64,000 nt of DNA from Dactylonectria macrodidyma (GCA_020744425.1 JAGMUV010000012.1:124001-188000), one strand, 5' to 3'. Shown: positions 1 through 10,850, counted from the first letter of the stretch. Translations and numbers: made by a program. Notes: a model not told the origin generated them from the sequence alone.

Positions 1-3000
1 TTGCAGTTGTGGTGGTCCAAGAACCACCAGCATGGAAAAGTGACGGCAAACTATTAACAGTCCCTATGGGGCATCCCAGATGGATTAAAATGGTCCCTAC
101 GATTTGGAGAGATGGCAGATGGCCGATCCGGAGCATGTTGTGGGTGAATAGGGACTTGGAGGTCAACCAAGTACCAATACAGTCCCCGGACTTGACAGCA
201 GCAGCCATACGACTTCCGGACCGAATAATGTTGGTTGTGTCAGTGTATGTGCCGGGACGCAAGCCCCAGGCTCTTCGAAATACATGCCATACCCTGCACC
301 AGGTGATCCTCGACCTCAGGAGCATGGCAGGGATGGCGGTGGACGTCATACTGGCCGGAGATTTTAACCAACACGACCGGCTATGGGGAGGAGACGACGT
401 GGCCTTAGCAAGGCAAGGCGAGGCCGAACCGATCATCGACCTCATGAACGAACACGGTCTTTGCAGCCTCCTCCCGAGAGGCACAAAGACATGGCAAGGC
501 CCCGACAAGGAAAGCACAATCGACCTGGTGCTGGCGACGGCGGAGGTGGCAGACGAAATGGTGACGTGCTCCATACACCCGACAGAACACGGATCGGACC
601 ACCGGGCGATCCAAACGACGTTCGATCTCGCGAGGCCTGATCGGATTGTCACGGAAAGACTGTTGTTCAAGAATGCACCATGGACAGCAATTAGAACCAA
701 GGTGGAGGACAATCTCCAAGAGCTTCCCTGGACTGTCGGCGTGCAGGAACAGACAGACCAGTTAATGAGGGTCATCCTCGAGGCGATCCACGAGCTGACG
801 CCCCGAGCACAACCAGTACCGTACGCGAAGTGCTGGTGGACGAAGGATTTGACGAGACTTCGGCGGGTGTACACGTTCTGGCGGAATCAGGCTAGGACAC
901 AGCGGCGAGCAGGTCAGGTGAGGCCCGACCTGGAAGGACGGGCCAAGGAAGCATCCAAGGAGTACCATGATGCCATCCGGAAACAGAAGAAACTGCACTG
1001 GGACGAGTTCCTAGCAGAAGATGTCAACATATGGAAGGCAGCCAAGTATTTGAAACATGGAAAGGACATCATGGACGATAGGGTGCCCCCTTTGAAGAGA
1101 CAAGACGGCTCCACCACTGTAGATAGGGTGGAGCAGGCAGAGGAGCTATTCAGCACGTTCTTCCCGCCGTTGCCGGCCAGGATTGAAGATGAAGGCGACC
1201 GACCGCAACGGACGGAAGTGCACATGCCAGACCTCACCATGGAGGAAGTTGAAGAAAAAGTGATAGCAGCGAAACCTTGGAAAGCGCCTGGAGAGGATGG
1301 TCTGCCAGCAATGGTGTGGAAACAGCTTTGGCCAGTGGTTAGATACCGTGTCTTGCACCTCTTCGACACATCCCTCAGGGATGGTGTGGTACCCCACCAG
1401 TGGAGGAGCGCGAAGATCATCCCGCTAAAGAAAGCAGACAAGGGAGACTACACAGTGGCCAAGGCATGGAGACCGATATCGCTGCTGTCAACACTGGGCA
1501 AGATACTCGAGGCAGTCGTTGCAGAGCGGATATCCTATGTAGTGGAAAGCTATGGATTGCTGCCCGCAAACCACTTCGGGGCAAGGAAGCGAAGGTCAGC
1601 CGAACAAGCACTGATACTGCTGCAGGAGCAGATCTATAAGGCATGGAGGGCCGGCAGGGTGCTCAGTCTGATCAGTTTCGACGTCAAAGGCGCTTACAAT
1701 GGAGTGTTCAAAGAACGACTACTGGAGAGGCTGAAGGCGAGAGGCATACCTGGTGGACTGGTGAGATGGATTGACGCCTTCTGCTCTGGACGAATGGCCA
1801 CCGTGGTGGTAAATGGGCACACGTCACAGCTACGGGAGTTGCCACAGGCAGGTCTCCCGCAAGGATCACCGCTGTCGCCGGTGTTGTTCCTGTTCTTCAA
1901 TGCAGATTTGGTGCAGAGAAGAATCAACGCAAGAGGTGGCTCGATGGCATTCGTGGACGACTACTCAGCCTGGGTGGTGGGACCAACAGCGGAGGAGAAT
2001 CGAGCCGGCATCCAATCAATTATAGACGAAGCACTGGGCTGGGAAAGACGGAGCGGTGCGACGTTTAACGGAGACAAAACGGCCATCGTGCATTTCACGC
2101 GAAACGTCGCGCGTACCAGCGACAAACCGTTCATGATCAAAGGAAAAGTAGTCAAGCCCAAGACCAGCGCCAAGATCCTGGGAGTGGTCATGGACGCGAA
2201 ACTACGATACAAGGAACACATAGCTAAAGCTGCCGCAAAGGGGCTCTCGGCCGCTATGTGTTTGAAAAGACTGAAAATGTTGTCACCGCGGACGGCGAGA
2301 CAACTGTTCGTAGCAACAGTGGCTCCCACCATGGACTATGCGTCTAGCGTGTGGGCGCACTCATGCGGCATTAGAGAAGCCGCTTGGCTGGACAAAGCAC
2401 AGATGGTTGGAGCACAGGCGATCACGGGAGCTTTCCGGACCGTGGCAACAGCGGTGGCCGAGGCCGAAGCTAGCATCCAACCGGTGCAAGAACGGCATGC
2501 GCAAGCGGCAACAAGGTTTTGGATCAACCTCCGGACCCTTCCCAGGACACACCCGTTGGCGACACTGAAGGTGAAAGTGTGTCGCCGATTCGTATCGCCG
2601 ATGCAGAGGATTGCTCAGATACAAGGGGAGACAGCCACTGAACGAATGGAGATCATTCGAGAATACGCGCTACCGCCATGGCGAGACCGTATCTTGGTGT
2701 CGTGCGACCCTGACCGGGAGAGAGCGGTGGAAGCAGCAAATAGGGTGGACGGCATAGTCATTGCCACCTGCTCCTCACAGAGAAGGGGCATGGTAGGCAT
2801 GGGAGGTGTCGTACGAGATACGGCGATCAACAATGCTGACGAGGATGTGGCCAGCTACTCTATCACTCTCGGGTCGAGGGAGGAGCTGAACCCATACATA
2901 GCCGAGCTGGGAGCTATAGAGATGGCCCTGAGATGCATGCCATTCGGACTGCGTCGACGGAATATCATCGTCATGACGAGCAACCGCTCCGCACTAGAAG

Positions 3001-3960
3001 CCATACGGCGGCCGCGACAACAGTCCGGTCAACAGACCATTCGGCAAATCTACAAGCATGTCAATCGTCTTGAAGACGAGGGCAACTCTCTCCAGATGAT
3101 GTGGGTTCCAGCAGGAGAGGAAGACTTCGCACTAGGACCAAAAGCCAAAGCAGCAGCCCGGAAGGCCACTGAAAGTGAATGCAGACCAGATAAGCCGCCG
3201 TATCAAGCAAGATCCACGAGGATAAGACTAGCCACAACCAAGCAGCGGCAACCAACGACATTGCCGGGAAGAATCGGGAAATACTCGAAGATGATAGACA
3301 CGGCACTACCTGGCAAGCATACCCGTACTCTATATGACCTGCTGAAGAGGAAAGAAGCAGAGGTGCTGGTCCAGCTCCGCACCGGAATGGCAAGACTAAA
3401 TAGCTTTCTGCACAACATCGGCGCAGTGGAATCGGATATGTGCGAATGTGGTCAAGCATCCGAGACAGTTGCGCATTTTCTATTCAGATGCACAAAGTGG
3501 ACAAAGCAACGGGAAGGCGTGCTGAAATGCCCACAAACAAAGATGGGAAACCTCTCGTTCTTCTTGGGAGGAAAGGCAGCGTCTGACGATGACAAATGGG
3601 CACCAGATATGCGGGCAGTACGGGCAACGATCAAATTTGCCATTGCAACGGGGAGGCTTAACATGGACTAGAAGCCTCAGGCACACTAACTATGCAGATC
3701 AATCCCTACTAACATCATACAGTCTCATTTTGACAGACCGGGCTTCAGCTGCTGAGGATAGGATGCTGAACACTTGGGGAAATTGGCCTTCAAGCAGGCC
3801 TGTCACGACATATACACCAGATTGGACCAGTTAGTAAAAGTCAAATTTTGGGGCTTCGGGTGATTATGGAAGAACTGTACGAAACGAAAATAGCTTAGCG
3901 CAAAGGCCCTCTGAGGTGTGTCCCCCCGGGCGAAATAAAATCCTTCCTTCCTTCCTTCTT
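1..3960 (+). mobile_element. Non-LTR retrotransposon (Tad-like LINE), 5' end outside window
   Basis: One long ORF carries endonuclease, reverse transcriptase, a RNase H-like region and a terminal Cys/His knuckle. It is followed by about 260 bp of 3' UTR. The element ends near CGGGCGAAATAAAA at 3928-3940 and a run of CCTT units at 3941-3958. A short tandem-repeat tail instead of an LTR or inverted repeat is typical of fungal LINEs of the Tad group. The 5' part (ORF1 and the start of ORF2) lies to the left of the window. The ORF is open throughout, so the copy is young or at least little mutated. Confidence 0.9.
3..3671 (+). CDS. LINE ORF2: endonuclease / reverse transcriptase / RNase H-like (partial)
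   Basis: About 1220 residues are visible and the reading frame is open at the left edge. In order: the end of an exonuclease-endonuclease-phosphatase domain (GDFNQHD near residue 120, GSDHRA near 195); reverse transcriptase at about 420-760 with PWKAPGEDGLP, SFDVKGAYN, LPQGSPLSP and the catalytic FVDD at 648-651; and a RNase H-like region at about 905-1050. The last is a Cys-rich knuckle near 1143 (CECGQ..AHFLFRC). The protein nicks target DNA and primes reverse transcription of its own mRNA from the nick. The RNase H region keeps the ELGAIEMAL glutamate, but TCSS stands where TDGS is expected, MTSN where TDNQ is expected, and the final Asp is missing. That domain is probably inactive. Confidence 0.92.
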   Translation, partial: AVVVVQEPPAWKSDGKLLTVPMGHPRWIKMVPTIWRDGRWPIRSMLWVNRDLEVNQVPIQSPDLTAAAIRLPDRIMLVVSVYVPGRKPQALRNTCHTLHQVILDLRSMAGMAVDVILAGDFNQHDRLWGGDDVALARQGEAEPIIDLMNEHGLCSLLPRGTKTWQGPDKESTIDLVLATAEVADEMVTCSIHPTEHGSDHRAIQTTFDLARPDRIVTERLLFKNAPWTAIRTKVEDNLQELPWTVGVQEQTDQLMRVILEAIHELTPRAQPVPYAKCWWTKDLTRLRRVYTFWRNQARTQRRAGQVRPDLEGRAKEASKEYHDAIRKQKKLHWDEFLAEDVNIWKAAKYLKHGKDIMDDRVPPLKRQDGSTTVDRVEQAEELFSTFFPPLPARIEDEGDRPQRTEVHMPDLTMEEVEEKVIAAKPWKAPGEDGLPAMVWKQLWPVVRYRVLHLFDTSLRDGVVPHQWRSAKIIPLKKADKGDYTVAKAWRPISLLSTLGKILEAVVAERISYVVESYGLLPANHFGARKRRSAEQALILLQEQIYKAWRAGRVLSLISFDVKGAYNGVFKERLLERLKARGIPGGLVRWIDAFCSGRMATVVVNGHTSQLRELPQAGLPQGSPLSPVLFLFFNADLVQRRINARGGSMAFVDDYSAWVVGPTAEENRAGIQSIIDEALGWERRSGATFNGDKTAIVHFTRNVARTSDKPFMIKGKVVKPKTSAKILGVVMDAKLRYKEHIAKAAAKGLSAAMCLKRLKMLSPRTARQLFVATVAPTMDYASSVWAHSCGIREAAWLDKAQMVGAQAITGAFRTVATAVAEAEASIQPVQERHAQAATRFWINLRTLPRTHPLATLKVKVCRRFVSPMQRIAQIQGETATERMEIIREYALPPWRDRILVSCDPDRERAVEAANRVDGIVIATCSSQRRGMVGMGGVVRDTAINNADEDVASYSITLGSREELNPYIAELGAIEMALRCMPFGLRRRNIIVMTSNRSALEAIRRPRQQSGQQTIRQIYKHVNRLEDEGNSLQMMWVPAGEEDFALGPKAKAAARKATESECRPDKPPYQARSTRIRLATTKQRQPTTLPGRIGKYSKMIDTALPGKHTRTLYDLLKRKEAEVLVQLRTGMARLNSFLHNIGAVESDMCECGQASETVAHFLFRCTKWTKQREGVLKCPQTKMGNLSFFLGGKAASDDDKWAPDMRAVRATIKFAIATGRLNMD

Positions 3961-3989
3961 CATCATTCTTCATACAACAATACAATCCA

Positions 3990-4361
3990 TCACCTGCTAT
4001 TGCAGCCTTCTGGCCCTTCGTGCCCCCTAGGGCCTCTGGCCCTTGGCCATCGCCTCTTTTCCGTATCAACCAGCTTTATCTTTATATCCGCCAACCCAGG
4101 TAGATCATCCCTCTTCTCCATTACATACCCCCCGTCCCAAGAGTCATCGAGGTTCTGCCGGTCTTTCACCGTGTCGGCACCCAGTCCGCCAACCGGGCCG
4201 ACCTTCCCGCAGCAATGCAATAGCTGGTCGATAAAATCCTTGAAGATATCAGCATCAGTTGATCCAGGATACACACGCGCTAACTCGACACCCACTTGGA
4301 AATCGCAGAGCAAAGCCGATTCGAACTCATGGTTCCAAGCATGACCGCAATTAAAATCCAT
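3990..4361 (-). CDS. Hypothetical short ORF, unrecognised
   Basis: This 123-codon reading frame lies 116 bp downstream of the small Zn2Cys6 gene on the same strand. It has the look of a soluble protein (CCGKVGPVGGLG, acidic middle, basic end) but I recognise no family. It may be a displaced 3' exon of the Zn2Cys6 gene, a separate gene, or chance. It lies just beyond the LINE tail, so it may have been cut by that insertion. Confidence 0.25.
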   Translation of the reverse strand: MDFNCGHAWNHEFESALLCDFQVGVELARVYPGSTDADIFKDFIDQLLHCCGKVGPVGGLGADTVKDRQNLDDSWDGGYVMEKRDDLPGLADIKIKLVDTEKRRWPRARGPRGHEGPEGCNSR

Positions 4362-4476
4362 TTGAATCAGTTATGTATGTTGGAGATAAAATGCGCGTCG
4401 TACCTAGGTAGGGCGGCAGATCTGGTCCTTGATCTAGGCTCGGATCCGAACATAGGCTGTCAAAGATGGTGGGCTT

Positions 4477-5296
4477 TTAAGTTAAGGGTTGAGGACAAGT
4501 GGGCTCCACCGAGCAGTCGAAGGATTGTAGGTCAGGATTGGTCCTTTTAAGGAGTAACTGGAATTCCTCCTCAAGCGGTCTGATGGCTCGAAGAAAGATG
4601 GTTGCCCAAGTGTTGTCTTGGCTAAAGCTGGCTAAGTATTTGAGAGAGTCAATTTCTCTGGTGTCTATAATCAGTACATGCCCAATGCATACTTCAATGG
4701 TTACTTGCCGACAGATGGTTCGTAGCTTCTCTCTAACCAGGGGTATCATCAAGAGATCAACTTCGGCTTGTGGTGTACTCGATGCCAATGGTAGAATCTC
4801 ATTATTGATGGCCTCATCTTGTTGACACTAGAAATATATGAGAGAAAGAACAATATTCACACTTGAAACGCACCTCCAAAGACACAGTTTCAGTGACTTC
4901 GTTTTTCAGATTGCTATTGCGTTGATCAAGGGAAGCCATGCCTGCATATCTTGTGCGCATCGGGTCCGTTTTCTGGCGCCTGGACGCATAATGTTAGAAA
5001 GGCTAAACTGCTGATTGTTTGTAAAACAGTCCATACCTCTCACGAGGGGCAATTTCACATGTAAAGCCATCCAATCGACAGTTCGTACAGCTGTCGTCCT
5101 GTGTGACATCGCATCTGACTTTGCGTTTCCTACATGCGAGGCATGCCCGAGCCGACCGACGGCGTTTGGATTCAGAGACCGACGAGTTGCTTTGTATTGG
5201 AGTCATTCTTAAGACTGGAGACGTCTGGCTCTTCACGAAAGACAATAGCGAAACAAGATGGGTACCTGGGCACTGGGAGATATTTATATTTAACAT
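4477..5296 (-). CDS. Small Zn2Cys6 (zinc binuclear cluster) protein, three exons
   Basis: Read on the minus strand with exons 5296-5037, 4979-4874 and 4827-4477. Intron 1 is 57 bp with GTATGG, a TTTCTAACA branch site and CAG; intron 2 ends in TTTCTAG. The spliced frame gives about 238 residues. The DNA-binding cluster sits near residues 50-82: ACLACRKRKVRCD followed by CTNCRLDGFTCE, all six Cys present, preceded by basic SKRRRSARA. The known role of this family is DNA-binding transcriptional regulation in the nucleus. The usual large fungal_trans middle homology region is absent, so this is either a short family member or a truncated regulator. The start ATG is the first in frame, and other starts are possible. 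Confidence 0.62.
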
Positions 5297-5513
5297 GCAG
5301 CTTCTAGGATTTGCTAATCTCCGTATACAGCCGCCTTGGTGCGGCCTCCAATTATATTATGTCACATTTGGCCTTTCAGAGAACTATCTGAGGTGGGAAT
5401 TTGTAATGGACAGGGTAGTGTAATCAGGGGAGATGCATAGGGAGGGCGTAAGATGGCATCCAGACATACCACCGATCCCTGAACCGGCTGAACCAACTGG
5501 AAGGTGCTTCAAC

Positions 5514-6175
5514 CCCATGATTCCTACCACACCTCGCTTGGCATGATCATGCCGGCGTTGCCCCCGCCCGTCGGTCTCTCCGTGCTGTTGATCCGCCAGG
5601 CCGGCATGACAAGAGTCAGTCTTGTGATCATTGATCTATGCCTCAGCTCTGGCGGCCTCCTTTGGCCATTCTGCCGGTCAAGGGTGGGAGCTGCTGATGG
5701 TGAGGTACACTCTCTACTCCACACCTCCTCAACATCCAGTTTACAACAACACCCCCAGGGAGAGATAACACAACTTCTATGGAAAGTAAAATGGGCTTGG
5801 ACCCCAGGCTTTCGGGGATTATGGAAGAATGGAGGTAAGATTTTTGTGGGAGCCGTCCCTGCTCCCTCGGCATGCTCTTAGAGTAAAGACGGACTACTCC
5901 TCAATGTGCCCCGTGTATGCGCGGATCAAACCCACGTCGTAGAGGGCAGCGTGCCACACTTTGATCCTAAGCAAGGGTCCGGTTGACTGGAATCCTCTTC
6001 TTAGGTTTTCGACGGAGTTCCTGGAGTTACTAGGTTGGTGAAGAGGTGGTCTCGATGGCCGAGCCGTTGATGCGAGCTGTGAACGAGGCCCATGTCCCCT
6101 GATTCTTCTGGCTGCCACCCCTCGCTTGGCATGGTCATTCCGATGTTCCCGGCCTCTCCATGACGTGATCTGACT
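5514..6175. repeat. Diverged direct repeat in a gene-poor stretch (5.3-6.4 kb)
   Basis: The segment near 5514-5590 (CCTCGCTTGGCATGATCATG..) recurs near 6096-6170 as CCTCGCTTGGCATGGTCATT.., with many substitutions. A second diverged pair is 5690-5850 versus 6909-7080, sharing the ACTCTCTA.TCCAC and CTATG.AA.GTAAAA.GGGCT stretches. I see no credible gene between 5300 and 6370. The pattern suggests an old, mutated repeat, not host coding sequence. Confidence 0.4.
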
Positions 6176-6374
6176 GACGTGTTGAGGCATAATTCCTGGT
6201 TCTCAAGTCTGCCTTGCCTATACTTGTGGAGGTGCAGCGAGTGATACCAGCTCTAGACAATAAGTCAAACACACATAAGGGGAGAGGATCTAGCCATCAA
6301 GTAGCATGAGTCAAGTAAGGCAACCTGGTCAGCTTGTTAGACAAAACATGCCAAGGCATCCCCACAAAAGTACT

Positions 6375-6887
6375 CTATTTGCCTGTATCGTCCTGCAGAT
6401 CCATTCCTGCCTCTATTGCAAGTATCTCTTTCAAGTCTTCTAGAATATGTGGAAAGCTATGTCCGAACTCCGACGGAACCTTAACACAAGCCTTGACGAT
6501 GAGATCATCAGAGTTGCTGACAGTGGTGTACTTTAAATCCCATCCCTTGCTGGACATTCGGTCCTTAATGCGATTGATTGAGGGTATGGAGGTGTCAATG
6601 GAAATCTTGTACTTCTCCTCTCGAACAAGCCTCTCTTCCCGCATGATTTTCAATGGCCCTTCGACAAAGGAGTCCGCCTTCCATGGTGTAGGTAGTGAGT
6701 CTCTGAAGTGTCTTTCTTTCGAACGTTTTACTGCTAAATAAATTAGATTTATCACCGCAGATGAAAGGGCTCTTGTACCTGCTTGTCGCTTTTCACCTTC
6801 TATACGCCTCTTTCTTGTGTCCGATGCTTCGTTGGAGGCATCCGCGTCTTCTGTTTGCTGAATACCAAGAAGAATCTTAGTTGTCAA
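6375..6887 (-). CDS. Hypothetical protein, possible 45-bp in-phase intron
   Basis: The frame encodes 170 residues, or 155 if the 6778-6734 segment is spliced out. That segment starts GTACAAG, has an ATCTAATT branch-like site and ends TTTAG. Its removal joins GEKRQA to VKRSKERHF. The N-terminal third is charged (TRKRRIEGEKR); the middle has EERLVREEKYKISIDTSIP, which reads like a folded domain. No family recognised. The upstream boundary is uncertain and the ORF may be a remnant. Confidence 0.35.
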   Translation of the reverse strand: MTTKILLGIQQTEDADASNEASDTRKRRIEGEKRQAGTRALSSAVINLIYLAVKRSKERHFRDSLPTPWKADSFVEGPLKIMREERLVREEKYKISIDTSIPSINRIKDRMSSKGWDLKYTTVSNSDDLIVKACVKVPSEFGHSFPHILEDLKEILAIEAGMDLQDDTGK

Positions 6888-6899
6888 TTGCTCTCCATT

Positions 6900-7941
6900 G
6901 ATGAATGATGACAGCTGCTGAGTAGCCTACGGTAAGGCATACTCTCTATTCCACGCCGTCCTCGATATTCCCGTAGCAGTGAAGCCTGTCCAGCATGCAG
7001 TACCAACACCCACCCTCCCTCCCCTGACAACACACAACACAACCACTATGCAAGGTAAAAGGGGCTGTGACTCCCTGAAATTCCCATATGCAGGAGGTGC
7101 CCCTTTCTGCAATGTCTCAGCCAACAGATACCATGGCACTACCCCGGAGGAGTATTCCATAACGATCTTAGCGGCCATGTGTGACTACAGGTGATCATGC
7201 AGGATGACTGAAGGATCATGGATCCGCTGACGGCTGAGTTCTGCCTGGCTGTCCGAATGCTCCCCGAAGCTATACGAGAGTCCTCTTAGCTTGTATCTGC
7301 TTCGTCAGCGGCAAAAACTCTCTTCATAATCCCGAAAGGGGGAAACACTTTCAGGACGCGATGCGAAATGTAACGGCTGTGCTATTGAGACCGGGCTGTA
7401 ACACGAAATCACAGTCACGAGAGAGACGAAGAGAGCACTGGGGAAGGAAGAGATGATAAGGGCACTGATGCTGTCCTGTGCTCCATCAGCGATCTCACAG
7501 ACTTGGTGGCCGGGTAAAGCGGGAAAAGGCAAAGTCCATGGTGTGTGACTACCTGATGATCTTCCCCAGTGCTGGATCTCATTACAGTATACCATACGAA
7601 GATGGCCTTGCATGGTTCGTGGTTCTCTTCAGTCTGTCTGGTGGAATGGGGATGCCAACGGTGCATGGATGAGGACTACCTAAACATGGGCCTGCGGAAC
7701 ATGACAACAGAGGCTGTTGACCTCGGTAAATGCTACACGATCCCATTTACATCACTCTGCATCATGATACTCTTCCCATACAAGGATCAGCGAAACCTGG
7801 ATGTGGGCTCCGGGGGCGTTGGCTTGAAAATAGAAGGGCACGTGGCCAGGCTGTTCTCTATTTATAAGCCCTGTTTCCCCAATCCTTCTGTCTTCGTGAC
7901 TGGCAAATGGTTGTATGATTATGACCTTAACTTTTATCACG
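6900..7941. other. Gene-poor stretch, no supported gene
   Basis: Several ORFs of 60-100 codons overlap here on both strands, but none has recognisable domains, good starts or consistent splice sites. The left part (6909-7100) is the diverged partner of 5690-5850. The last part would serve as the promoter of the membrane protein gene at 7942. Confidence 0.4.
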
Positions 7942-8868
7942 ATGAGTCTCCCATATCTTGTATCGACCGCGTTGACCACGGCACTTGTCCTCGGTGCCGC
8001 GGCGAATTTATCAACATCTGTCAAAGCCATCCTGCGGTATCAAAACACGCAACGAAACCATCGAGAGGCGAGCTCAGTGTCTGTGGCCCCTCCATCATTA
8101 TCTACAAGATATCCTAGTACATTCATGGCGGTAGTGGTTACGCACTGCGTGATTGCTACCGGTTCCGCACTTGCGTTCGCAGTTCTGATGCAAGAACGTG
8201 GAGATCCCTGGTCAACATACCTGAGCTCTTCCATCATCGTTTCCAGCATGATTAGAGAAGTAAGTGCGTATCCTGGCTCTGGATCAATTCTAACGATCGA
8301 AACTGCTTGTGTGTTGGCGGCTCTTAGAGCCCAGGGCAGTGTGCATTTGCTCCGTGGCCCCTAGCATGTCTCCTGGCAACCACTGGGGTGCCATTTATCG
8401 TCAGCACCATCCTAACTTCCCAAAGCTCAGCGTTCAATGAACTCTCAGCAGCATCAGCTATTACTTTCCGGTGCTGGATGGTGCTCGAGTGGATGCTCAT
8501 TGCATCGTGCACCTCACGACAGTATACGAAAATCAAGACCGTCCTGCTGATTGAGACGTTGGCCATGATAGCCAGTGCTATGGCTTTGAGAACGGAGTCA
8601 GCGACAAGCAGGCACTTGGTACGTACTGAGCTTCCAGACGAGACTAAACTTACACTGTTAGATTCTTTCGAATGTTTTTGGAGCCCAAGACTTTCTCGTC
8701 TGCCTTATACCCGTCATTGAAAGGTTATGGACGAAGAGTTTCAGACAGGGGCCCACCTCCGACCTGCTACCGCGGCTTCTGCGAACGCCGGGACCTAGGG
8801 CATCTTCGCCAGGGGGATCAAGCCAGATCCGGCTTCGGGACATCGCCGTTACAAGCAGGGATTACTGA
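7942..8868 (+). CDS. Integral membrane protein with about six transmembrane helices, three exons
   Basis: Exons 7942-8259, 8328-8618 and 8662-8868 join in phase 0 to give 271 residues. Intron 1 has GTAAGT..CTCTTAG and intron 2 GTACGT..CTGTTAG. Hydrophobic segments: LVSTALTTALVLGAAANL near residue 6; FMAVVVTHCVIATGSALAFA near 57; LACLLATTGVPFIVSTILT near 116; ITFRCWMVLEWMLIASC near 147; TVLLIETLAMIASAMAL near 175; and a final one around FLVCLIPVI near 213. A polar C-terminal tail of about 45 residues follows. The layout resembles the fungal rhodopsin-like or PTH11-like membrane proteins, but I cannot see a diagnostic motif, so the function is unknown. Confidence 0.6.
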
Positions 8869-9462
8869 GATGCATTATCTCGTGGTCTGCTCCAGGAAGG
8901 ATACAAGAAGAAGTTCGGAATTGACTCAGATTAGTTGATGTCGATGCTGGTAATGCTGCTCTATATGTTCTCGTAGTCGAAGACTAGGGGCACAAGAGCT
9001 TTCTGACGCGGAGAGTTCCGGAGACGAACTAGGTCGCAGTGATCGATGGACAAGTAACAGTTATAAAGGGAGGGTCTTTCGAGAGTGAGAGCGACCAAGG
9101 AGCGGAAGAGGGAGGAAAGGCGCTTTTAAGTATACCAGACAGCTGATGGTCATTTGAGAAAAACCATGGACGGGTCAAACCGAGCCGTGAAGAGGGATAA
9201 AAGCGGTGGGACGTTGAAAGGCAAGGAAACTTGCTCTGGTAAGCTGCGACCCCTGGAATTCAACTGCGCTCCATTCACTTCTGGATGCGACTGCAAATTG
9301 GAGGCGCAGTAACCAGCTAATGAGATTGTTTGGGTTGAAGCACTTGAGTCAAAATCATGATAAGGAAGTAGGGGTACACCTGGACAAATAGCCTGAGGAG
9401 CTTTCACAGTCATAGCTGAAACTGACAGTACATATCCTGATACCTACAGTACTATAACAGAT

Positions 9463-9909
9463 TCAATCAAGAAATGCAGAAAAGTCCATTGTGTCACTAC
9501 ATTCCTGCTGCACTCGGTCTATCAATGATGTAAATTGAGTCAGTGTTGCAAGACATTTGAGGAGAAGTGACTCGTTTAGTTCTGCTCTCTTGGACTCCTT
9601 TGTGAGCTGTCGGGAAATTCTGTCACACTCGTCCTGCTTTTCCTTAAGCTCCATAAGCAGACACTCCGTTTCATTCACATTCTTCAGCACCTTGTTCTCC
9701 AGTGGTGTATTACGATGGGAATCTTGCACGGCTAGAGAAGATAGACCAGCAAGCTCGGTAGACCGACTATTATTCATCCCTGCAGAGGATACCGTATGAA
9801 ATCTGTGCCCAACTCCGTCATAGAGCTCTTTGCATGCTGCCATTCCATGATCGCTGAGGTTCTTGGAAAATAAGTGCGCAATGTCCTTAACATAGCACCA
9901 GGTGTACAA
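9463..9909 (-). CDS. Hypothetical coiled-coil protein
   Basis: The reading frame spans 148 codons. The first good ATG is near 9843 (MAACKELYDGVG), which would give about 126 residues. The region LENKVLKNVNETECLLMELKEKQDECDRISRQL has heptad-like spacing and is probably a coiled coil. The segment upstream of about 9910 lies in the arm of a large foldback repeat, so the original 5' end may have been replaced. No family recognised. Confidence 0.35.
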   Translation of the reverse strand: MYTWCYVKDIAHLFSKNLSDHGMAACKELYDGVGHRFHTVSSAGMNNSRSTELAGLSSLAVQDSHRNTPLENKVLKNVNETECLLMELKEKQDECDRISRQLTKESKRAELNESLLLKCLATLTQFTSLIDRVQQECSDTMDFSAFLD

Positions 9910-9910
9910 C

Positions 9911-10259
9911 CAAATGCGAAACCGGCTTCATCTTTCGCACACACACTTGTATTTATAAGCACGGACCATGCTGCAAGGGGTACTTATATATACATTCCAT
10001 GAGCCAGAACTGGCCTAAATTCTCGCTTATTTCTACAAAGTGTCAACTTCTGAAAAGTCCCACAAAGTACTGTGCTTGCTCTACTTGAGATTTTTCTGGA
10101 TACTTTGTGGGACTTTTTAGAAGCTGACACCGTATAGAAATAAGCGAAGAATTAGGCCAGTTATGGCTTACGCAATGGCTATATAGGTACCTCTTTGAGA
10201 CATGGTCCGTGCTTATAATCACAAGTATGCGTTCAAAATATGAAGCCAGTTACGCATTA
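9911..10259. repeat. Foldback (palindromic) repeat with about 160-bp imperfect arms
   Basis: The left arm, 9911 to about 10075, matches the reverse complement of about 10099-10259 with mismatches and small gaps. Shared blocks include ATAAGCACGGACCATG (9954-9970 and inverted near 10201-10217), ACTGGCCTAA, CGCTTATTTCTA and AAAGTCCCACAAAGTA next to the centre. The unpaired centre is only about 25 bp. Transcribed, it would form one long hairpin. It shares the CACGGACCA and GAGCCAnAACTGGCC blocks with repeats near 17.5 kb and 42.07 kb, so it belongs to a dispersed non-autonomous family. Confidence 0.8.
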
Positions 10260-10487
10260 GGACAAGGATCTGATTTGACTAAGGGCAGGGCTCTTAAAAG
10301 ACCTGTTTTTGACTATTGCAAAATCATCTCTTTGACTAAGAGCAGGGAGATGGAATATCCATGTAACTGAATGGCGGTTACCTAGCATTTTTCAATCTAA
10401 AGATCCACTTGTCATGGGTTGGTGAAACTGCACCCTATTAGTGTGCGCGAGACGGAACTGGATCGGCGGCGGATTAGTATCTTGAAT

Positions 10488-10592
10488 GATTGGAGGATTG
10501 GAGGATTGGAGGATTGGAGGATTGGAGGAGAGGATTGGAGGATTGGGGGAGGGAGGGTTGGGTGGACTGGGTGGACTGGGCGGACTGGGCTG
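10488..10592. repeat. Simple tandem repeats: GGAGGATT then GGGTGGACT units
   Basis: About six GGAGGATT-type octamers run from 10490 to 10545 with one interruption. They are followed by three to four GGTGGACTGG / GGCGGACTGG units to about 10590. The stretch is G-rich on the plus strand and is likely to vary in length between strains. It lies in the intergenic space left of the RING gene. Confidence 0.8.
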
Positions 10593-10850
10593 ACCACTAG
10601 CTGGGGTAACGCAGTTTATTATCTGAGTCCATGTTCGCCATCTTATTGGACAGGTTAACAACAGGGGTGTCACTCTGAGCTTCTATTCCTTTGCCATTAT
10701 TAATCCCTATCCACGATTTGCTGAAAGTCTGTGATCGGTTGACAATTTACCCGGACCCGGCCCAATCAACTAAGTATAAGAACCCATTCCGTCGACAGCT
10801 GTTCCTGCTTACCACCATTTCCCTCCCACATTTGCATCATCCCATCGATC

